NCBI GenBank assembly: GCA_024036415.1
Contig: JAMWET010004999.1
Location: forward strand, 165,001-229,000
DNA length: 64,000 nucleotides
From: Prochilodus magdalenae
Taxonomy: Eukaryota; Chordata; Actinopteri; Characiformes; Prochilodontidae
Reading direction: 5' to 3'
Below, one piece after another: positions 1 to 12,000 of this stretch (positions are counted from its first letter, which is position 1; every line of letters starts with the position of its first letter). Both the position numbers and the translations under genes were made by a program. The notes beneath the pieces were generated by a model. It was not told where the DNA came from. It did not search any database and saw only the letters and a list, made by a program, of their open reading frames with translations.

Positions 1-3000
1 CCCATTAAGTCTCTGTGTGGGATCCCACTTGCTCAGATCAGTGCGGGAGGACACCACAGCTTCGCCCTTTCTCTCTCTGGAGCCGTGTTTGGATGGGGCA
101 GGAACAATGCTGGGCAGCTGGGCCTGGGGGACACTGAAGGTGAGGCATTTATTTGTTCAGTTTCCAAACAATGTAAAAAGTGAACATTCAGAGCATGCCA
201 TGAAACTAAAGCCAACTTACTGCTGACGCTGATAGAAGGGAACATATCATAGAACATGTCAGCGAATTAAAACGGACCTATTACATCAGTTTCAGTGTTG
301 TTTTTAAGATGTACCAGCTCCTGTGTCCTCCCAATGAACCACACTGGGTTTGCTCCGAGTGGATAGCTCTATGTCACCACAAAAAGAGGCCAGAATTCCA
401 GTGAGGTGTTTCAGGCAGCTGAGAAAAGTGGTTTCTGTGGGAGAGAGTTTCTTAATGTGGCATGCACTTTGGGCTTTATAACTTTACAAACCTTTTGCAC
501 AAAAACCTACAACATTCCAAGGAGAAGGGCTTGAGTAACAGGTCCCCTTTGAGCTTTTATGGAAAGGTTTAAAATGTACCATACAGTCCTCATATGGAAA
601 CTAGACTGCATACCAAAAGACCATATACCAAAAGATACACCAGATTAATATAACGTAGAGGTATGAAAGTAAAATATTTGAGTTTGAGTTTTACAGTGGC
701 GTTAACCTCCTGAGACCCCAGCGTCCTCATATGAGGACATTACATTTCTACTTTCCTGCACCATGATACTTTTTAAAACGTTGAGCCTTTGGCCTCATAT
801 GAGGACAAAACAACTTTCTGTACAACGACAACGTTTAGGTTTTCTACTTTTGGGTCCTACTGATCACAAATAGATAGGAGAAATTAAAAACGCAGCCCTA
901 TCCACAGTGCCCGGGGAGCAGTTAGGGGTTAGATGCCTTGCTCAAGGGCACCTCAGTCGTTACTGTAGGCTCAGGAAATCGAACCGGCAACCCTCCAGGC
1001 ACAAGGCTGGTTCCCTAACCTCCAGCCCACAACTGCCCAAAATATACCCTGGCAGCGGTGGGATTCAAACCCACGCCCCCGAAGAGACTGGAGCCTTAAT
1101 CCAGCGCCTTAGACCGCTCGGCCACGCTACCTTGTCAAAGGAGTTGTGTCCGAGCTGCCCATAACGGCCCGATCCAAACGTGAAGCCGGTTCCTCCCTGA
1201 GGAGAAATAACGAAAGCATCTTACAGCAACTGTTTCTCACAGATGATACTTAATGAGACATTATATCAGTGCACATTCTGTCTTGTTTCTTTCACTCTGA
1301 CTCTTCGTTACGTGAAAATCTGCCTCAGCACTCATGACCAGGAGAACATGCCGCTATGAACTGAGGCTAAGTCCTTCATATGTACTCACAGCTCTTTGAT
1401 GCAAGCTATATGACTTCCTCCCACAGACAGATACACCCCAGCCTGTGTGAATAGTCTGAGCCTCAAGAAGACAGTCTTCATCTCATGTGGAGAGGAGCAC
1501 ACTGCCACTCTATCGAAGGTATCACGACTGCACCTTACTGTACATGTACCACATGCTGAACACCACACTGATATAATGTCTCATTAAGTATCATCTGTGA
1601 GAAACAGTTGCTGTAAGATGCTTTCGTTATTTCTCCTCAGGGAGGAACCGTCTTCACATTTGGATCGGGCCGTTATGGGCAGCTCGGACACAACTCCTTC
1701 AGAGATGAACACCGACCTCGAGTGGTGGGTGGACTCTGGGGCTCAAAGGTGTCCCAGATCACCTGTGGAAGGTAGATTGTATTTGTTTATGGTTTGGTTT
1801 ATTCTACAGGGTATCTGGTTCAGTACTAGGGTTGCAACTGACTTGGACATTAGAGAAACATGCTTGGGCTTTAAATGACTCTATATCTTAATCATGTTTA
1901 TTTTAATAAAGCAAATGATTAAATATTCCATTTTACCACAATCATAACAATACCCAACTTCACCAAATGCTTCTGTAGTGACTGTTTTAGCTGTGACAGG
2001 TTTAGGTCATTTTGAGCAGACCTCAGAAATGCTAGCCAGTACATGACTAGCAAACATAGCTGACTCTGATTCTGATTCAGCAATGGGATCTAACATCTCA
2101 CCATGTGGCCACCAAGCACAGTGATGTAGTCTCACTTCTTGCTCTGAAATGCAGAGATGTTACCCTTTGTCTATGGATTAAAACTCTGTATCGTGTTTTG
2201 ATAGTGACATTTGGACAGCGCCTGCCAGCATGAAGTCGCCTATAGAATACCTTATTAAGATTCAGCAAATAAACAGCAAACTGCATTAAAATGCATTAAT
2301 ATGTGCAGATGTCTGCAGACGGTCTTACTTTTATTCAACTAAACATTTATCACTTCACCAAACATTGACAGAAACATTGGAGTGCCTCTTTATGCATGAA
2401 AGAACAGACATTTAGAATGACCCATTCAGCCTGTGAGCCATACAGAGAGCACTGGAGCTCAAATAGATAGGAGAAATTAAAAATGCACACCAGTAAACGT
2501 CCCCCAGAATGGAAACATTTCAGTACAGATACACCAAACAACCATTTAAGTACAGTAACATTACTGAGTATATGAGTCAAATACATACAGAGAGCACTGG
2601 AGCTCATTTCTCTTCTTTACTTTCCCCTTCTTTAAGACATCACACTCTGGTACTGGTTGAATCATCAAAAACTATCTACTCATTTGGTTGTGGAGAACAA
2701 GGACAGCTGGGAAACGGACAGCGGACCAATCAGTGTGTGCCAATTCCTGTACACCTGCCACCAGGTAATCACCATCCAGTCCTTCTCTCAGTAGAAATCC
2801 CTGTAAAAGCAAAGATGAGACATCATCTCTAACTTTACGTCAACTACAACAGTCTCTTAATGTGGCCTGATCCACTTATACCCACCCCTATTAACATGAA
2901 GCTGCCAGGTCAGAATCACAGCAGTGCTGAGAATGAGATATACAGCACCTGCTCAGCAGTGGGAACTAAGTAACATGAGCATGTTGGAGTGTACAGTATT

Positions 3001-6000
3001 TACTCTGAAAGCTCAGAATTAATAAATGCTGATATTTTTAATGCACAGAAGCAAATCACAACAAGTCCGTTGAGCAGATTGTCGCTGGTGGGAACCATTC
3101 CTTCGTCTTGTGCTCTCGGCAGGTAAGATGTGGTGCTATTGCTCAAACTGGTAACTGATGGAAGCTTGGATATTAACTGGAGGGTCTGTTTGGAATTCTG
3201 CTTCTAGGAAGCTGACAGTAATTCAGGGCACCCAGAATCAACCCGAGGGAGAGGGATTCTAACGTTAGGGGACCGAATGATCAACAGATGGATTTCTGAA
3301 TGTGAGTCAAATCAGTGGAGGACAATCAAGACGTGAGTGTCTACAGTAACCTCTATATGCCCACATACACAGGTTTACAGGTGAAGATGTTTTTGTTTGT
3401 AAAACACTAATTAAATAATAAAGGTCAGGTCATCATTTCCTGGCCATACTGACCCTTTTATATTATAATCAGAACATTGCTGTGAAATGTAGTACAGGTA
3501 TATGCAGAGTTGCCAATGATTAAACTACAGGCTTTGTTCATTTTAAAAAGTAAAATTATGTGAACACATCCTCTATGAAGAAAACACTGCTGCTCATTGG
3601 AAAGCTGTTTATATGCTGTGTTTAATAAGTTGGGGAAATTATAAAACATGAAATATTGCCTTCGCAAAGGTTATCTGTGTAAACATTTTTCCAGTTAACA
3701 GACATTTAGCTCTAAAATATGCAAAAAAAAATTGTTTAATTTTTTACCAAGAAAATCTTATTTAAAACTATTAAATAAAGGTACCACTGGATTCGCTTCG
3801 TATTGCTGTGTACTGACTTGTTTTTCTGTGTTTAACTTTTAGAGAAATTAAAACAGTCTTCTCATCTGCAGCATGTTTGAATGCGAGCTTCATTAAGAAA
3901 AGGTACTTCAGTCGTATTTAAACCAGCATGGTTAAATGCTAAAACAGATTAAGCTATTCACAGTCGTTAACATGCACTGATTTATGCCTCTCTGTTTGTA
4001 TGTAGTTGCGATGGACATTATCAAACGTCCACAAGCTTCTCCGGGTTGGATGTGGAATCAGTGAGAGCTGCTTTTGAGCGGTTGGCTGAGAAGGAGAAGG
4101 TGTTGATGGAGGTAAAGTTACACTAGAAAAAGCTCCTCAAGGCACAGTTTAGACGTTTGACAGATTGCACACGGTCCATATCATTAGGACCAGGTTCTTC
4201 AAACCCATCAGTGATCAGGAGTGGAAAGATTTGTACCTGTGTATGGTTGAAATTGAACCGAGTATGAATTAAGTGTGTGAAGTTACACGCACTTGTTAAT
4301 GCGATAGCTGCAGAAAATCTGATTTGGTCTGTAATACACTCCCCACGTTCACATGCATTATTAGATAATGGGGAAACTCCAGCTCTACATGACTCAGACA
4401 GCAATTCGATTTCTGATTTGCATTCAGCCTGTGTACCCTTCGAAAAAGACATCAGCATAACAAAACTCAAACTTCGTTCTGCGACTTTACTGGGAGGTTG
4501 TTTAACATTAAATTATGGACGTGCATCATCTAGAATATGGAGAATATTTAAATTAGTTATTTTGTTAAGCATGAATTCTCTCGCAGTGTTGCTCCAAAAT
4601 GTTTTGGTGTCATCTTGTGGTTGCTGTGGTTATCTGCTGCTTGCTGGGACCTCGGTCTGGTTTTGCACTTGCACAGACCGAGAAATCTGAAAGAAATCAG
4701 AGAAAGAGTCAAAATGCACCAAGAAATCTGATTACTCCAACTCTATTAGACTTATTCATTAAAATTCTGAAATTCTTAATTGGATATAAGAAATTGGAGT
4801 ATGGTGAATACATGACTGAATAATCAGATAATTGCAGAAAGTAATACATGCATGCAAATGAACTCACTGTCCTAAATGGTAGCTTAACAAGTGAATGCAA
4901 CAGTCCTCTTAACTTTTAATACAAGTTTAAGCAAGAATGGTCAAGGTCATTTCCCGCAGCGATGATATTTAGCCCTGTGTAAAGTAATTGGTCACAAACT
5001 TTTTAAGAACCCTTTTTTAGATCTTAAGGTTTTTTAGAAACACTGATGTTCCTTTTGCTACACTTCCTGACTGCCACAATAATGCCTTGTGGTGTGTTTG
5101 CTTCAGGTAGAGAAGATTGTGGAGAAGAGCCTGCTCCCCTCTCTGGACTCCACTGGTGTTGGTGCTGAAGCTCTGAGGGTTTACCTCATCCTGCCCGAGC
5201 TCCTCAGAGTGTTGAACAAACCTATGCATGAAACAAAACTTACAGCTGAATTGGCCTGTGCCATCGTAAAGCTGGCACCTCCTATGCTCCAGGCTTTGGG
5301 TAAGGAATAATTTAATAATAATAACTTAAAATGACTTTATGATTACTTTTGTTTTCTTGGTGAAATCATCTGTTCTGCTTTGCGACTGGTCATCTCTCTG
5401 ATTTTGGAGCTTTATCATATTTTTTAACTAAAAGAATCCCAAAAAACAATTGAACCATACAAGCTTAAGATCCTACATTGATAGATTCTGGATGTTTTAA
5501 GAAGCTCCACTGCAGGTCTTAAAGTTACTCAGCAGTGGTGGACAAGTATATAAACCATGTACTTGAGTTAGAGTAGAGATCTCCATGGTAAAACACTCCT
5601 CCAGTAACAGTAGAAGCTCCTCCCTTTAGACCTCCACTTGAGTAAAAGTACTAAAGTATTTACCTCCAAATGTACTTAAGTATGGAGAGTGACAGGAGCA
5701 TGATTTATTAAGGCTCTGATGCACTATTAGCATTTCTGGAACAAGACTCTTAATCAACTCAGTGTAGGTGACGAGACTCTAGTGTCTCTCTCAGTCCACC
5801 AGTCTTTTAATACAGGGTCAATAAATAGTCTGACACTGACGTCTATGTAAATGATCACGAGGACCGCATACTAAAGGAGAACAGGTTCCATTAGCTAAAA
5901 CCAAGCTCTGTCCATCATGTCAAAACAAGCTCAAGACACAGTCACCACTGTACCCTGCTTGTTGGGCTCGCTTCACATTTATGTCATTTGGACATTAATA

Positions 6001-9000
6001 TAACGTAAAGGTGTGAAAGTGGCGTTAACTTCCTGGACATTACATTTCTGCTTCTCTGCTCCATGATACTTTTTAAAACGTTGAGCCTTTGGCCTCATAT
6101 GATAACATTGTTTTTTGCCAAAACAGCTTCCTGTACAAAGACTACGTTTAGTTTTTATACTTGTTGGGTCCTACTGATCACAAATAGATAGAATAAATTA
6201 AAATTGCACACCAAGCAAGTCCGGGTCTCAGGAGGTTAAAGTAAAAGTCCCCCAGAATGGAAACACTTCAGTACAGATACACCAAACAACCATTTAAGTA
6301 CAGTAACATTACTGAGTATATGAGCCAAATGCTTACACTGTACTGTACTTATACTGAAGTTGTTTTTAGACTTTCACTTCAGTCATTTATTACCCAGGTA
6401 TCAGCACAGAGGTGGATATACCCACCTCTGGCCAGGAGTGGGTGGAGATATGCTGTAGACATATGGATTCTCATTTGTCATTTTAGAGAACTACTGGTCT
6501 GAGCTCCCTGACAGCTTCCTTAAACCCTTGGTGGAAATCTTCCGCAAACCAGCTACACATATCATATCTCAGAGGACGTATGGACAAGCGAAATCCTTGG
6601 ATGAGCACCTACAGAGCTCTGCGCATGTTTTACAGATGCTCTACAAGGTGAATATATGGTGATAGAGAATACACAGTGTAAACTCTTCAGGCTGTAAAAA
6701 GATTTTTACTCAGTGACATTATTGGTCTAAAATTCTCCAGGTGTCCTGCAGCGGCAAGAGGGACATCACACCTAGTGATTTCTTCATCGATGAGATCAAC
6801 TTTCTGATGGAAATAGTGAGTTTTTGCTCTTTTGTATAATTATATCCATACTTGTCCTTCAGTGATTTACAAGTTCCTGTTATCAGACACAGTGTTCCTC
6901 AGCCAGTCCAAGGTTTTATAAACATTGCGGTGGAATGTCTAGAGCTGCACACACACCTAATAGCAGGATGTTTTTCTTTAACCACAGCTGCAATCTGTAA
7001 ATTACATGGGGATTTATTGTTTTCCTGACCCTGCTGTAGCGCTCGCAAATAAACAGTGTCTAGAGGTGAGTATCCTCCACATTTAAAGGCAACCTAAATA
7101 TATACATTCCAGATCATATATCATCATTATAGCATTTTCATTGTTGCAGGACACCCTGTGGCTTCTGAAGTCCAGTGCTTGCATCTTTAACCTGGAGGCC
7201 AAATGCAACCTTCTAAAAATGAGACAAGTTGGCGTACGTAGCCTTTGTTTGTGCATTAACTGTCTTCTCTGATCTATTCAGTGTTCTCTGTGCTTTAACA
7301 CCAGTGCTGTAATTGTAGGTGTGCTTCAGAATGGAGTTGAGACGCACTGCACTCTTGGAGGATTGTTTCCGTCAGTTGAAAGCAGCTAATGAGCTTGAAC
7401 TGAAAGGTTGGCTACAGGTACGACAAACTGGTACAACTGAACTTATAAAATTGTTCCTTAAAAAAAGTTGCTTCTTAAAATTCCTGCTCAGCTTGTTTTT
7501 GGAACTGGAAAGAGTTTGGAACATTTATGGCATTTAGCTGACGCTCTTATCCAGAGTGACTTACAAGGTTAATCACATTACAGGTAGGCCAGCGTAGTGT
7601 TAGGAGTCTTGCCCAAGGACTCTTATTGGTGTAGCACCGCATAGTCATCCAGACCAGGAATCAAACCCCAGTCTCCCACGTGTGGTGGTGGCTATTTGGC
7701 AGGTAGCGGTGTATCCGCTGAGCTACACCAACCACATCAAACAAATGTCCTTCAAGCCGGATTTGAACCAGCAGCCTAAGGATGGCTATTAGTAACATGT
7801 ACAGTCCTCCACTCTACCAACTGAGCTATCAAAGGTGAACATGTACGAGTAATATTTAAAACTAAAAAACAGGGAGCATTGTTGCCCAGTTAGCAGCAGT
7901 TTAGCAGTTGCCAGCATCCACACCAAGCTATGACTCTCTCACAGAGAGTGCCCACCCTGCATGGGTAAGTTCTTCCTAATTTGCGATTTCTGACCACTAT
8001 AGCTGGGTCATAGCATGAACTTGAAATCATGCACACTTTGTTTCTTTGACCTGTTGGACAGAGCTGGGTTCTAGCTAATGGAAACTATTGCCCATATCAG
8101 TCTAAAACTGTTAGAGTCTCTCTTTACCCACAGTGAGCTAATTAGAAGTCCTGTTCCAGAAATGATAATAAGACATCAGAGCCATAATAAATCATACTGC
8201 TGTTACTCTCCATATTTAAGTACATTTAAAGGTAAATACTTTAGTACTTTTACTCAGGTGGAGGTCTAAAAGGAAGACCCTCTACTTGTAATGGGGGAAT
8301 ATTTTACTTTGGGTATCTCTACTTTAACTCAGCTACATGGTTTGTGTACATCATCCACTATTGTCCACAGTATATTTGAGAATCAGATTTTCACAACAGA
8401 GGAATGAAAAGTTGTGGCATCACTGCTGCTGTAGGGTGTAAGGGAGTAGTGAACATGGGACTCCAGGGGCTGTTTTGCACACAAGTGTTTTCCTGTCTTC
8501 TAAGCACAGACAATACCCTCTGTTTAAACATGAGGAACTATGTAAGCAATGACAGGGCTGCTCATGTTTTATCTGACACAGAAATTAAAATAACTATGGC
8601 TCATGTGTGGTGAAACTAACTTTCAGCCAAATCCTCAAGACATCATGAGGCCGAATCCAGTTGATGCCCCAGCTCTCCATAGCTAGTTATCTAAGAGGAG
8701 GTGGCACTAGACTAAGTTGGAGGTGCTAAGTAGATATAAAGAACGGATAAACGTACTTCATTTGTTGAACCCATGATGCAGTACTAAACTACATTTTTAC
8801 TAAGCTTGACTTGAGCTGATTTTTGAATTCCCATGCAATGCATGTATTTTTGTGGTTAACGTCCAGGTGGTGTACTCTGAGAAGGATGAAAAGACAGACG
8901 TTAATAAGAGGGACTTCTTTCACAAAGCAGTCTGCACGCTGCTGACACCAGAATCCAGAATGTTCATGTACAACGACACTAAAACCCTAATCTGGTTTCC

Positions 9001-12000
9001 TGTGGAGGTAAGACAAAGAGCTGATTCTGAAGGTTTGAGGGCACTTTGTGAGCAACACCTACCTTATACAACAGCTACAAAGGTGGACAATAACAGACTG
9101 CAGCTGATCTTTTGCTGTGCAGTTTATCAGCTCCCCTTAATCCATTTCCCCTGCCCAACAGTATCCAACCATAACTGGCTGGTCAGAACCTAAACACTGA
9201 TGTAGATCTAGAGGATTACTAAAACAATCTGTGTAGGAACAGATGGGCTACAGTCTCTATACACCAGCAAGGTGGAGATACAAGGTAGGGGTTACTAATA
9301 AGGTGGCTATGTATATGAGGTTATACCTTTATAACACCCACATTCAGTTAACTTTTTTATTAATTTTCTAAGTGCAAAAAAAATTGCATATCTTCCGCAA
9401 AGAACACATATCATATTTCATATTTTATTTTTTCCACCAATATGTTAAATGCAGCAGATACAGAATAATAAAGTTCTCAGTAGAGGATGTGTTCAATCAT
9501 TTCATGTAGAAATCAAGAAACGTGTTATTTGAGTAGGGCACCCAAACCTTTGTATAAGACCCTCAGCAGGTACATCTGATGGAGCTATAAAAACAGTATT
9601 TGTGGGGTGGGATTCATAGATTGGGAAGAGGTGGTACAGTGCAGTGAATGTCTCGGTCCGCGTGTTCGTTGTTGCATTTGTGCGTGCCAAAGGCCATAGT
9701 GTGAAGGAAATAGCTGAATTTGCAGGTGTATGGAAGCGTATGGTCATATACATATCCAGCAGTGGCACAAATCCTAGCCTACATGCACAAACTTGTCCAG
9801 AACATACCAAATCCAGTCACAGCTGGTATCCGTGCTCATGGATGTGTTACATGCTATTAGGTAGATTAAGTTTATGTCTGCTGAGCTTTTATTACCATTA
9901 TGTTCCACTTGTATTGCTTGTTGCAGTTTTTGTGCCTGGTCCATTTTTGCCCACTGTATTATGAAGGGTTCAAAGAGAATTATGGACTGATATTGAGATC
10001 TGTGGTCTCTTCTGACCTGTACTTTGACCTCTCTTTCCAACAGCCCAGTTTGGAGGAGGAGAACTACTATCTGTTTGGATCTTTGTGCGGTCTGGCCTTT
10101 TACAACAACTGTGTAGTAAACCTGCCCTTTCCTTTAGCTCTGTTCAAGAAGCTTTTAGGCATCCAGCCGTCTCTGGAAGATCTGACTGAGCTTAGCCCTG
10201 TTGTTGGGAGGTAAGAACTTTCAAGACACGCATCTTTATTATTGTCTTGAGATTTCTACTGTACAAGCAGAAAACTGTGGTTCATGTGTCGTTAATACCT
10301 ATTACATGTTCGATATTTAGGAGCTTGCAGTACATACTGGACTACAGTGATGAAGATGTCGATCATATGGACATGAGTTTCACAGTAAGTGTTTGATAGT
10401 GTGTAAGAATGATTTGAAACAGCAATCAATTTCATTTTGGTTCTAATGATTGAACTTTTTTTTAACATATTTAGATCATGTGGGATGACATGGAGGTTGA
10501 ACTGGATCCAGAAGAACCTGGGAAAGTCGTCACAAGCTCAAACAAGTTAGTTAAAGATTCAGAAACGTAACATTTTAAATAAGAAAGGCAGTTACATGAA
10601 CATCAAGAAAGAATCGACTGACAGGACACCATCATGATTGTGGACATTCAGTAAGCAGTAATGATGTCCTCCGTCCTGTTAATGCCAGCACCATTAGCAG
10701 ACGGCTGCATGATGCACGCAGACTGTTATGACGACTGACTTTAACACCACGTCAATATCTGTGTCTAAGAATAGCAGCAGGGCATCCTCAGCAATGAGTC
10801 CTGTTTTTTGTATTGGTGGAGATGACCGAAAAATCCCTGTGTGGAGTCACCGTGGTTAGCACCAAGATGAACAGCTTGATGTGATGCTTTAAGGCCTGGT
10901 GTCACTCCACCTCCACCCCACCACACAATGTGTAGGAACTGTGTGAGAATATTCAAACTGCATGGGATGAATTATCACAGGACACCATTAGGATCTACAA
11001 CTCCATGTCAAGATGTCTGGCATCTTGGGTTAGCAAACATAGCACCCCAATACTGAGAGACACTACTTCTGTATGTGTAGCTCAATAAATATTCCCCATA
11101 TCAAGTCTAAATTTATCATCATTATCATTTTAGCTTTCTTCCCATTACAATCCGACATCCCACACTTCCTACTTGGGGGCAACTATTCTTTGACGAGTAT
11201 ATATATATACTTTAGTCAACTTTGCGTCCTGTTTAAGAATAATACAGTCAAACATGCCTGAACCACAGAGATTCATATCCTATTAAAACTGTACTGTACT
11301 GTACTTTTTAAATGCTGACTGTTATGTGTGCTGCAGAAAGGAGTTTGTGGATGCTTATGTGGATTACACAATGAACAAGTCAGTGAAACGGGTGTTTGAG
11401 GAGTTCAGAAGAGGCTTCTACAAAGTATGTGCCCAAGACATGGTAGAGTTCTTCCAGCCCGAGGAGCTGAGAGGAGTGATGGTGGGCTCAGAAGAATACG
11501 ACTGGAGTGCACTCAAGAAGGTGGGGTATCCTACAATGTCATCGTACTTGAAGTCCTGTCTCTGTTTTGTTTTGGCCTCAGCATCATTTGGCCTCTGCCT
11601 TGTGGCAGTATCGGGTTATTAAACTGGAAAATCTTCTATCATTATTGAATAACAACAAAACCTTTAAACAGAATAGAACCGTCCAATCAGCTCTCAGTTG
11701 GACTAACAGAGGACGCAGCTGCCCTTATTGTTTAGTATCTAATCTATAAACATGTGTTTATTTCTGAATGTTTTCTAGATGCACTGTATGACCTGCACAT
11801 GGTCATTCTTAAATAATTTTATATAATAGAGGTAACATATAAATGGACAAATCTGTATTTATTTGTGTTGAATAGAATGCAACATATGAAGGACTGTTCT
11901 ATGAAGGACACTCAACCATTGTGTCATTCTGGGAAGTGTTTGACGGACTGTCAGACAAGGACAAGAAAGCCTTCCTCTGTAAGTCCTTTCTCTCTTTCTA

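Noticed and set aside
7417..8867. Possible missing HECT exon in gene A between 7417 and 8867
   Set aside because: Gene C and the HERC3/HERC4 pattern show the two exons are consecutive; the phases join directly in A, B and C.
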